A DNA stretch of 38,043 nucleotides from Nitrosomonadales bacterium (lineage in GTDB: Bacteria; Pseudomonadota; Gammaproteobacteria; Burkholderiales; Gallionellaceae), in contig JACRPU010000114.1 of assembly GCA_016223025.1 (NCBI GenBank), forward strand, positions 1-38,043, read 5' to 3'. The position numbers and the translations under genes were made by a program. Shown in pieces: positions 31,771 through 38,043 of the stretch. The first letter of the stretch is position 1. Every line of letters starts with the position of its first letter. A model generated the notes under the pieces. That model worked only from the letters and a program-made list of their open reading frames with translations. It made no database searches and was not told where the DNA came from.

Positions 31771-32256
31771 ATGAAAACCCAAACCTTGAAGTTGCTCCTG
31801 GCAGCACTCATGCTGCTCACTCTCGGCTTGTCCGCATCGCCCCATACTGTTCTGGCGTCCGGCACTTCCATGACCGATTTGATGGCTCTCGCCGAGAATG
31901 GCAATACCATGGCGCAAAGAACCTTGGGCGAACGGTTTGCCATGGGCGTGGAAGGCGCACCCAAGGATATGAGCCAGGCGATATCTTGGTGGCAAAAGGC
32001 TGCGGACAATGGGGATGCCCTGTCTCAATTCAATCTCGGAATGGTCTATTTGCGGGGCGCAGGCGCGCCGCAGGACAAGATACAAGCGCACATGTGGTTC
32101 AGCCTGGCGGCAGCCTTCAGCAAGGAGACCGCTTCCGGGCAGCAGGGCAATAAGCTGGCCGAAACCGAAAGGAGCGCGGTAGAAACCAAGATGACGCAAG
32201 GGCAAATCGCGGAAGCGCGGGCACGGGCGCAGGACTGGCTGGCAAAACACAAGTAG
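31771..32256 (+). CDS. Secreted Sel1-repeat (SLR) protein
   Basis: The protein has 161 residues with a Sec signal peptide (MKTQTLKLLLAALMLLTLGL, cleavage near LAS). Two Sel1-like repeats follow: MAQRTLGERFAMGVEGAPKD with ISWWQKAADNG, and SQFNLGMVYLRGAGAPQDKI with AHMWFSLAAA. The C-terminal helix is charged. SLR proteins are solenoids that bind other proteins in the periplasm or outside the cell. The start at 31771 is set by the signal peptide; the Shine-Dalgarno sequence is weak. The role is unknown, and it may be linked with the radical SAM gene downstream. Confidence 0.85.
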   Translation: MKTQTLKLLLAALMLLTLGLSASPHTVLASGTSMTDLMALAENGNTMAQRTLGERFAMGVEGAPKDMSQAISWWQKAADNGDALSQFNLGMVYLRGAGAPQDKIQAHMWFSLAAAFSKETASGQQGNKLAETERSAVETKMTQGQIAEARARAQDWLAKHK

Positions 32257-32308
32257 CCTGTTCGGGCTACGTTCGAAGCAGTTAATGTAAAACTCGCGTA
32301 GCGATGCG

Positions 32309-32346
32309 TTCGCTCCCTCCCCCTCCGGGAGAGAGTTGTGGTGAGG
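32309..32346. repeat. Partial CCCTCCCCC-type palindromic repeat
   Basis: The sequence CGCTCCCTCCCCCTCCGGGA, followed by GAGAG and a downstream GAGGG, resembles one arm and part of the centre of the repeat inside recQ. It lies in the gap between the Sel1 and radical SAM genes and shows the family also occurs outside genes. Confidence 0.4.
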
Positions 32347-32433
32347 GAAAAGGGCATGGCAAGTTTATTGTCAGGGGCGGCACTGCTGACATGCCCGGTA
32401 GTTTGATTAGCACAGACGGACGGAGACGCTTAT

Positions 32434-33540
32434 ATGATTGTCGGGGATCGTGTTGAACTGAACCTGTTTACCACGCTGAAGTGCAATTTGGCCTGCACTT
32501 ATTGCACCGAGGCGGACGGGGGCTCTCTTGGCACGCAGGGAGATGTAACCTATTCCATCGAGCACTTGAAAACATTTGTGAACACGCACGCTCACAAAAA
32601 GGAGGTTGTTGTCACGTTCTACGGCGGGGAGCCCACGCTGAACCCCGCCTTTATTGACGAGGTGATAGAGGCCTTGCCGCTGGCCAGGTTTCAGTTGCAA
32701 ACCAACGGCACCCTGATGGATAACGTGTCCAGAGAAGCGTTGGGCAAGTTCTCCAACATTCTGATTTCGGTGGACGGAGGGGAACTGGCCACGGATATGT
32801 ACCGGGGAGATGGCGTGTACCGGCAGGTCACCGAAGCCATCGAGTCCATACGTCCCCTGGTGGATGGCACCATTACCGCGCGCATGACCTGGAGCGACAG
32901 CAACATTGGTGTCGGCGATTTTCTCGAACTTGCCTCCGCGTTTGACTACATTTACTGGCAGTTCGTGCAGGCTCAGGGGTTTTATTCCTCCGGGCAGGTG
33001 AAGCAGAAGAAAGCGGTGCTGGAAGAATTGACCAACCTGTTCTTTGCTTCCGGCAGATTTATTCCGCTAATCCCGATCATGGGTATCGTGCGCAACAAGC
33101 TGTTCCCTCACCGCGCCATCGAAACGGTGAACGGGCAGACGCAATGCCGCGCGGCAACGCACCTGCTGAATATCACGCCGGACGGAAGCATCTACCCGTG
33201 CCCGGACCTGACCCACGACGAGAGCCTGCGCTGCGGCGACATCACCACCAACACGCTCGGCGAAAACATGATGAAAAGCACCGGCGACATGCCGTGCCAA
33301 AATTGCGAAGCCTTCAGCTATTGCCGGCAGAACTGCCTGAAAAACCTGCACGTGGCCTACACCCAGAAGAACATTCTGTTCCGCACCAACATCACCGAGC
33401 CCATCTGCGATCTGGTCAGGTTCCTCGGCAGAGCCGTGGACAAGCACGACCTGGAAGCCTGGTATGCCAGCCAACCGCCATCCGTGAAGCAGGACATACT
33501 GGAGTGTTCGGTCTACGAGTATGTGGAGGTCATGCCGTAA
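32434..33540 (+). CDS. Radical SAM/SPASM protein, putative peptide-modifying enzyme
   Basis: The protein has 368 residues. The radical SAM motif CNLACTYC (Cys17, 21, 24) is followed by VVTFYGGEPTLNP and a QTNGTL strand. The C-terminal third is a SPASM domain with auxiliary-cluster cysteines: CRAATHLLNITPDGSIYPC, LRCGD, CQNCEAFSYCRQNC (CX2CX5CX3C) and EPIC. The pattern, including ISVDGGELATDMYRGDGVYR, reminds me of the AF0577-type peptide-modifying radical SAM/SPASM family, from memory only. Such enzymes install crosslinks or epimers in ribosomal peptides or activate partner enzymes. The ATG at 32434 has GGAG eight bases upstream. No clear precursor gene is seen. A terminator follows at 33671. 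Confidence 0.88.
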   Translation: MIVGDRVELNLFTTLKCNLACTYCTEADGGSLGTQGDVTYSIEHLKTFVNTHAHKKEVVVTFYGGEPTLNPAFIDEVIEALPLARFQLQTNGTLMDNVSREALGKFSNILISVDGGELATDMYRGDGVYRQVTEAIESIRPLVDGTITARMTWSDSNIGVGDFLELASAFDYIYWQFVQAQGFYSSGQVKQKKAVLEELTNLFFASGRFIPLIPIMGIVRNKLFPHRAIETVNGQTQCRAATHLLNITPDGSIYPCPDLTHDESLRCGDITTNTLGENMMKSTGDMPCQNCEAFSYCRQNCLKNLHVAYTQKNILFRTNITEPICDLVRFLGRAVDKHDLEAWYASQPPSVKQDILECSVYEYVEVMP

Positions 33541-33670
33541 GTTACCGTCTTGCCGCACCGGGACAGTGCGGCGGCCGGGTCGTCCGCCGGATAAGGCAGC
33601 GCGCTGAAACAAGTATCCGGCAGGACGAAAGCAAGGAAGTCATGCCGCGCATCCCAAATCGTTTGCCACA

Positions 33671-33703
33671 AAAGCCCCCGGCTTGAATGCAGGGGGTTAT
33701 TTT
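33671..33703. terminator. Bidirectional intrinsic terminator
   Basis: The hairpin AAAAGCCCCC, loop, GGGGGTTATTTT lies between the convergent radical SAM gene and the ccm operon. The T-rich right side serves the plus strand, and the A-rich left side gives a T-run on the minus strand. It overlaps the ccmE stop codon. Confidence 0.75.
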
Positions 33704-34167
33704 GCTGCGGGTGCTGCGGGAATCCCGCTCGCTGCGGCCTTGCTATCGGCGGCCCGCTTCAGTGCCTCCGCCGCTTCCGGGGCAATGTAGTTCTCGTCGT
33801 GCTTGGCTAACACTTCCTCGGCATGGAAAATGTTATCGTCTTGAATCTTGCCCTGCGCCACCACGCCTTTGCCTTCCTTGAACAGATCCGGCAGGATGCC
33901 CTTATAGATTACGGGTATGCTTTGCGCATTATCGGTTATGACGAAGTGTACGGTCACGCCATCGCTCTGGCGCTTGACACTGCCCTCCTGCAACAGCCCT
34001 CCAACACGAAAATTGCGGCCTTGCGGGGCTTCCCTGTTATGCACCTGGGTCGGCGTAAAAAACAGGCTTACATTATCTTTCAGCGCGTACAGCACCAATC
34101 CCACGGCGGCGCCCAGTGCGGCAAGGGCGACGACGATATAGACGAATTTTTTCTGGCGTGGCTTCAT
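33697..34167 (-). CDS. ccmE: Cytochrome c maturation heme chaperone CcmE
   Basis: CcmE holds heme covalently in the periplasm and hands it to the CcmF/H ligase. The protein has 156 residues, with a short cytosolic start MKPRQKKF, one membrane anchor (about 9-30) and an OB-fold domain. The heme-binding motif LAKHDENY carries the His that forms the covalent link and the axial Tyr. The ATG at 34167 has AGAGGAG upstream and overlaps the ccmD stop (ATGA). The Ala/Lys-rich tail is normal. It is the last gene of the ccmABCDE run; ccmF, ccmG and ccmH are not in the window. Confidence 0.97.
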   Translation of the reverse strand: MKPRQKKFVYIVVALAALGAAVGLVLYALKDNVSLFFTPTQVHNREAPQGRNFRVGGLLQEGSVKRQSDGVTVHFVITDNAQSIPVIYKGILPDLFKEGKGVVAQGKIQDDNIFHAEEVLAKHDENYIAPEAAEALKRAADSKAAASGIPAAPAAK

Positions 34168-34337
34168 GTTTGCTCCTCTATTCCCGCATCGCGCAGCAGA
34201 CGCAACTGACGCAAGGTAATTATCCTTTTGTGGCGCACCAGCGCAATCTCGATGATGAATATCAAAAGCGTTACGCCGTACGAGCCCCACACATAAAAGC
34301 CATAGCCCTTCATGGCAAAGAATTCGCCCCAGTTCAT
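34164..34337 (-). CDS. ccmD: Heme exporter accessory protein CcmD
   Basis: A 57-residue protein with one membrane helix ([20 protein letters not shown]) and a basic cytosolic tail ([16 protein letters not shown]), exactly the CcmD pattern. CcmD stabilises the CcmABC complex and helps release heme-loaded CcmE. Its start overlaps the ccmC stop and its stop overlaps the ccmE start, both as ATGA, so the genes are translationally coupled. Confidence 0.92.
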   Translation of the reverse strand: MNWGEFFAMKGYGFYVWGSYGVTLLIFIIEIALVRHKRIITLRQLRLLRDAGIEEQT

Positions 34338-35071
34338 TGTTTGACCTCCGGCAGATCGGCTACCCATTGCGTGTTGCGTTCACGTTCCAGGATGATGCTG
34401 CGCACTCGCGCCAGCGCCATTGCGATGGCGTACATCCAGCAGGCAACCAGCACGGTGAACATGGCCTGTTGCATGGCGGCGTGCATACTGGTGCCGGTGA
34501 ACTTGATGGTGGCTCCCTGATGCAGCGTGTTCCACCACTTCACCGAGAAATAAATGATCGGCACGTTGACCGAGCCGATGATGGCAAGCAGCGCGCTGGC
34601 GCGGTCCGCGCGGCGCGGGTCGTCAATCGAGGCGTGCAGTGCGATAAAACCCAGATACAGGAACAGCAAAATGAGCTCGGAAGTCAGGCGTGCGTCCCAC
34701 ACCCACCATGTGCCCCACATCGGCTTGCCCCACAGCGCGCCGGTCCACAGCGAGATAAATGCAAACAGCGCGCCGGTCGGCGCCAGTGCGGAAGCCATCA
34801 TGGAAGACAGGCGCGTGTTGAAAATCAGCCCCACTGCGGCATAACCCGCCATGATCAGATAAACGAACATGGACAGGATGGAGGCCGGCACATGGATGAA
34901 GATGATGCGGTAGGCTTCACTTTGCTGCACATCGGTCGGCGCCACGAAGAAACCGATATACAGGCCGTATGCAAACAGGATGGCTGACAGCCACGCAAAC
35001 CACGGCACCAGTTTTCCGGTCAACGCATAGAAAGTCGAAGGTGCAGAATACTTGAACCAGTTTATAGCCAA
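34334..35071 (-). CDS. ccmC: Heme exporter/ligase subunit CcmC
   Basis: CcmC binds heme through its tryptophan-rich WWD loop and loads it on CcmE. The protein has 245 residues and six membrane helices. The WWD motif reads [17 protein letters not shown], with flanking His residues in IIFIHVPAS and HASID. The best start is a TTG at 35071, preceded by GGGGTGA; no in-frame ATG fits the family start [20 protein letters not shown]. It is separated from ccmB by 220 bp that hold a palindromic element, whereas these genes are normally adjacent. Confidence 0.96.
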   Translation of the reverse strand: MAINWFKYSAPSTFYALTGKLVPWFAWLSAILFAYGLYIGFFVAPTDVQQSEAYRIIFIHVPASILSMFVYLIMAGYAAVGLIFNTRLSSMMASALAPTGALFAFISLWTGALWGKPMWGTWWVWDARLTSELILLFLYLGFIALHASIDDPRRADRASALLAIIGSVNVPIIYFSVKWWNTLHQGATIKFTGTSMHAAMQQAMFTVLVACWMYAIAMALARVRSIILERERNTQWVADLPEVKQ

Positions 35072-35133
35072 CGTGTCACCCCATTGAAATGCGCATGAAA
35101 TACGCAGTGTTAATTATCCTAGAAAACGTAGTT

Positions 35134-35271
35134 GTCCGCAGATTACGCAGATTACGCAGATTTTCGCCGATTAAACAATTAGGCAATCAAGGGCTGCCGG
35201 CCCACCTTTTGGGTGGCGTGATGCCCGCCAGCAACTCACTGAAAACTGCGTTAATCTGTGTAATCTGCGGA
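35134..35271. repeat. Palindromic element between ccmC and ccmB
   Basis: The left end TCCGCAGATTACGCAGATTA and the inverted right end TCCGCAGATTACACAGATTA bound a 138-bp segment with a small central stem. It carries no ORF. It sits inside the ccm operon, so it must be transcribed with it unless it terminates or starts transcription. Confidence 0.7.
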
Positions 35272-35291
35272 TTGAACTGAGGTTTTCATGG

Positions 35292-35996
35292 TTATTCCAT
35301 CGAAATGCGCAACGCCAAGGCCGTAACCCACGGCGTGAACGCCGATGCCAGCACCAGCAGCGCGCCCAGCAATAACAGATGCGGGGACACGCTCATGCCG
35401 CTTGAAACGGCTTCGACCGCGCCCGTCCCGAAAATCAGCACCGGGATGCACAGCGGCAACACCAGCAGCGACACCAGCACCCCGCCGCCGCGCAGCCCCA
35501 GCGTCAGCGCCGCTCCGACCGCGCCGATCATGCTGAGCACGGGGGTGCCGAGCAGCAGGCTCGCGATCAGCACCCACAACGCCTGCGCCGACATGTCAAA
35601 CTGCAAGCCCAGCACGGGCGCCATCAACACCAGCGGCAGCCCGGAAAGCATCCAGTGCGCCAGTATCTTGCCCAGCACCAGCACAGACAGGGATTGCGGT
35701 GCCAGCAACATTTGCTCCAGCGTGCCATCCAGATAGTCCGCCAGAAACATCCGCCCCAACGACAGCATGGAAGCGAGCAGCGCGGCAACCCACACCACAC
35801 CGGCCGCCATCTTGCGCAACATGTCTGTCTCCGGCCCGACCCCGAGGGGGAACAGGCTCACCACCATGACAAAAAAGATCAGCGTCGTCAGCACGTCGGC
35901 GCGGCGACGCATCGCCAGCATCAGATCGCGCCCGACCACCAGGCGCAACAGGCCGGGCAGCGATAGCCGGTTCGGGTTGTCGGGCGCCGCGTTCAT
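35292..35996 (-). CDS. ccmB: Heme exporter permease CcmB
   Basis: CcmB is the membrane subunit of the CcmAB ABC complex that releases holo-CcmE. The protein has 234 residues and six membrane helices, with family segments GRDLMLAMRRRADVLTTLIF, FFVMVVSLFPLGVGPE and DYLDGTLEQMLLAPQSL. The ATG at 35996 overlaps the ccmA stop (ATGA), the usual coupling, and is chosen over longer in-frame options for that reason. Stop TAA at 35292. Confidence 0.96.
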   Translation of the reverse strand: MNAAPDNPNRLSLPGLLRLVVGRDLMLAMRRRADVLTTLIFFVMVVSLFPLGVGPETDMLRKMAAGVVWVAALLASMLSLGRMFLADYLDGTLEQMLLAPQSLSVLVLGKILAHWMLSGLPLVLMAPVLGLQFDMSAQALWVLIASLLLGTPVLSMIGAVGAALTLGLRGGGVLVSLLVLPLCIPVLIFGTGAVEAVSSGMSVSPHLLLLGALLVLASAFTPWVTALALRISME

Positions 35997-36607
35997 GCCA
36001 GCGTCAGCCGCCGCGTTTCCACGCCGTCCACTTCCAGCGGCTGGTGCGTGGTGAAGATCGCCATGCCGCCTTTTGCCAGGTGCGCGCCGATCAGCTCCTG
36101 CATCAGCCGCACCGCACCGACATCCAGCGCGGTAAGCGGCTCGTCCAGTATCCACAGATGGGCGTCGGTAACCAGCAGGCGCGCCAGCGCCACGCGGCGG
36201 CGCTGGCCTTGAGACAACACCTTGACCGGCAAAGTTTCGCGCCCGCGCAAACCCATGTGGCGCAGCGCGGCGAGAGCCTGCTTGCCGTCTATCCCGCAAC
36301 CCGACAGCCCGGCGCTGATGTGCAGGTTTTCAAGCGCGTTCAACTCATCCTTGATGGCGTTCAGGTGGCCGAGGTAAATCATCTCGGCATAGTATTCCTC
36401 ATCCAGTTCGCGGATATTTTGCCCGCGCCAGCGGATTTCTCCCTCTGTTGGCATGACGAAACCGCACAACATGCGCAACAGACTGGTTTTCCCTTTGCCG
36501 TTCTCGCCCTGCACCTGCATCAACTCTCCGTCCGACAGGGAAAAACTCAAACCGGAAAACAGCAGATGATCTCCTCGGGTGCAGGCAAGATTGTTTATTT
36601 CCAGCAT
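35993..36607 (-). CDS. ccmA: Heme exporter ATP-binding protein CcmA
   Basis: This is the ABC ATPase of the CcmABCD complex. The protein has 204 residues: Walker A GENGKGKTSLLR, signature LSQGQRRRVALAR, Walker B LWILDEPLTALD and the switch His in FTTHQPLE. The family length is about 200. It is the first gene of the ccm operon, divergent from fabI with 119 bp between. Confidence 0.97.
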   Translation of the reverse strand: MLEINNLACTRGDHLLFSGLSFSLSDGELMQVQGENGKGKTSLLRMLCGFVMPTEGEIRWRGQNIRELDEEYYAEMIYLGHLNAIKDELNALENLHISAGLSGCGIDGKQALAALRHMGLRGRETLPVKVLSQGQRRRVALARLLVTDAHLWILDEPLTALDVGAVRLMQELIGAHLAKGGMAIFTTHQPLEVDGVETRRLTLA

Positions 36608-36642
36608 CGCGGTGTTGCTTCCGGTAGATCGAACAGCGCGGA

Positions 36643-36648
36643 ATTATA
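36643..36648 (-). promoter_or_regulatory. Candidate -10 box for ccmA
   Basis: TATAAT on the minus strand, 35 bases before the ccmA start. No good -35 is seen. It lies within the divergent ccmA/fabI region, about 40 bases from the fabI -10 box. Confidence 0.45.
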
Positions 36649-36687
36649 CATGAGAGCGGTCGTTGTAATGGGAGTGCGGTTAGCGGT

Positions 36688-36693
36688 TATAAT
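36688..36693 (+). promoter_or_regulatory. Candidate -10 box for fabI
   Basis: A perfect TATAAT lies 33 bases before the fabI ATG, with TTGTAA 19 bases upstream as a weak -35. AAGGA precedes the ATG as the ribosome binding site. Confidence 0.5.
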
Positions 36694-36726
36694 CCGCCCC
36701 GTTCCAACTGACAACAAAGGATCCAT

Positions 36727-37515
36727 ATGGGATTTCTGGCGAACAAACGCATCTTGATCACCGGCATGCTCAGCAACCGCTCGATCGCTTACGGTGTCGC
36801 CCTGGCGATGCGCCGCGAAGGAGCGGAACTGGCCTTTACCTACCAGGGCGAACGCATACGCGACCGGGTCGTGGATCTGGCGCGCGGGTTCGGCAGCGAA
36901 CTGATATTTCCCTGCGATGTGTCCAGCGATGCCGAAATCGAGCAACTGTTCGCCGACCTTGCCAGACACTGGGACAAGTTTGACGGTTTCGTGCATGCCA
37001 TCGCCTACGCGCCGCGCGAAGCGCTGGCCGGAGAATTTCTCGACGGCTTCAGCCGCGAGGCATTCCGCGTCTCGCACGACATCAGCGCCTACAGCTTCCC
37101 GGCTATGGCCAAGGCCGCCTTGCCCATGCTGGAAGGGCGCAATGCCGCGCTGCTGACAATGAGCTATCTCGGTGCGGTGCGCACCATGCCGCATTACAAC
37201 GTGATGGGCATGGCCAAGGCCAGCCTGGAAGCCAGCGTGCGCTACCTGGCCTTGAATCTCGGCAACCGCGGCATCCGCGTGAACGGCGTCTCGGCAGGCC
37301 CGATCCGGACGCTGGCCGCCGCAGGCATCGCCGATTTTCACAAACTGCTGGGTTACAACGAAAAGCACGCCCCACTGAAGCGCAATGTAACCATCGAAGA
37401 AGTGGGGAATGCGGCCGCTTTCCTGTGCAGCGACCTCGCCAGTGGCATCACCGGCGAAATCACCTATGTGGATGGCGGCTTCAACACTACGGCATTGGGC
37501 ACCACCGAACAATAG
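36727..37515 (+). CDS. fabI: Enoyl-[acyl-carrier-protein] reductase (NADH) FabI
   Basis: FabI catalyses the last reduction of each fatty-acid elongation cycle and is the triclosan target. The protein has 262 residues. It has the N-terminal cofactor segment [20 protein letters not shown], the family segment [18 protein letters not shown], the catalytic Tyr/Lys pair in [20 protein letters not shown], and [17 protein letters not shown] and [12 protein letters not shown] near the C-terminus. The ATG at 36727 has AAGGA upstream. It is monocistronic in this window and followed by tRNA-Pro. Confidence 0.98.
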   Translation: MGFLANKRILITGMLSNRSIAYGVALAMRREGAELAFTYQGERIRDRVVDLARGFGSELIFPCDVSSDAEIEQLFADLARHWDKFDGFVHAIAYAPREALAGEFLDGFSREAFRVSHDISAYSFPAMAKAALPMLEGRNAALLTMSYLGAVRTMPHYNVMGMAKASLEASVRYLALNLGNRGIRVNGVSAGPIRTLAAAGIADFHKLLGYNEKHAPLKRNVTIEEVGNAAAFLCSDLASGITGEITYVDGGFNTTALGTTEQ

Positions 37516-37706
37516 CCAGCACCGCACCAAACAAAAAACCCGCCGAAGTAGGGTTCAAGCGAGGGCTGCTGAGTTGGGCTAAGCGACTTTCCGTTTCCTG
37601 CGCCGCGCAGTGAAACCATCCTGCGACAGCAATGAGGTGCCCTTGAGATTATGTAGCTCGCATCGGGCCGCCCTCACAAATTTTTCTTCCCGCGATTTTG
37701 CTCTGC

Positions 37707-37712
37707 TATAAT
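37707..37712 (+). promoter_or_regulatory. Candidate -10 box for tRNA-Pro
   Basis: A perfect TATAAT ends ten bases before the mature tRNA, a spacing typical for tRNA promoters. The -35 region is poor. Confidence 0.55.
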
Positions 37713-37721
37713 TTGTTCTTT

Positions 37722-37798
<77 letters not shown>

Positions 37799-38043
37799 GA
37801 TAAATCAGATAGCTAGTTGTTTCACCAGTTGTCACACCCAGAGGGGGAACGGGGGTGGCGGTCATGACACGGCGTGGCGAAGCCTCCGGGGCGGGAATGA
37901 CCGCCTCACACCCGCTCCCGCAAGCGGCTGGCTCCGCCATAACCAGCGACTTGACGAGCGTTGTTGGCTCGCCTAGTCAAATGGCTAGTCTCACGTCACG
38001 CATGGTATGTCGTATATATCATGCTAAACTCTCACCATCTTTT
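37799..38043. other. Region downstream of tRNA-Pro
   Basis: No supported gene. An antisense frame across the tRNA encodes the [13 protein letters not shown]-type peptide that is a known artefact of tRNA antisense. The region is less regular in composition than fabI. If an integrative element is present at this tRNA it would lie beyond the window; I see no repeat of the tRNA 3' end here. Confidence 0.3.

Noticed and set aside
31546-32250. 234-codon minus-strand frame over the Sel1 gene
   Set aside because: The plus strand encodes a signal peptide and Sel1 repeats; the minus frame has no recognisable feature.

Overview
The window is GC-rich proteobacterial chromosome. The gene families and orders (ypjD/ffh divergent pair, tolB-pal-cpoB-queE, accA-tilS, ccmABCDE beside fabI, the N-terminus of a PEP-CTERM-type secreted protein, two queuosine genes, HD-GYP) suggest a betaproteobacterium, plausibly of the Nitrosomonadales/Gallionellaceae type. 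That placement is inference; no marker gene was compared. Most of the window is housekeeping DNA in short operons. It is interrupted by an unusually rich set of small palindromic repeats and by one small accessory island.

Layout. 1-570: truncated secreted-protein gene and a REP-like pair. 572-2803: ypjD-like membrane protein divergent from ffh. 2824-3623: MITE-like palindrome abutting a broken HAD phosphatase gene. 3642-7655 (minus): low-molecular-weight phosphatase, tolB, pal, cpoB, queE; tolQRA are absent. 7735-7855: more MITE-like DNA. 7971-12320: RLAN/RimK-like ATP-grasp gene divergent from a P2-type ATPase. 12488-14395: ABC-F protein Uup. 14714-19889: nagZ, an MscS channel with a cyclic-nucleotide-binding domain, accA and tilS, all on plus. 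20025-20100: tRNA-Arg(CCT). 20314-23185: adenylate cyclase with FHA domain, MazG-like pyrophosphohydrolase, HD-GYP protein. 23210-26905: pgm divergent from recQ. 26906-28120: accessory island with a zinc-ribbon peptide, a MazF/PemK toxin-antitoxin pair and a second copy of the recQ 3' end. 28295-30952: FAD-dependent oxidoreductase and queA. 31189-33540: zinc-ribbon membrane peptide, Sel1-repeat secreted protein, radical SAM/SPASM enzyme. 33697-36607 (minus): ccmABCDE for cytochrome c heme delivery. 36727-37798: fabI and tRNA-Pro(GGG).

Functional themes: envelope integrity (tolB, pal, cpoB, nagZ, MscS), cytochrome c maturation (ccmABCDE, ypjD-like), fatty-acid synthesis (accA, fabI), tRNA modification (queE, queA, tilS) and nucleotide signalling (cyclase, cNMP-gated channel, HD-GYP).

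The strongest candidates for something undescribed are four. First, the recQ tail is duplicated around a toxin-antitoxin island, and over the first 200 nt the copies differ only at synonymous sites. Second, palindromic repeats sit in frame inside recQ and tilS. Third, a radical SAM/SPASM enzyme lies beside small unassigned ORFs. Fourth, a MITE-like family has one copy whose end appears to supply a Shine-Dalgarno sequence.
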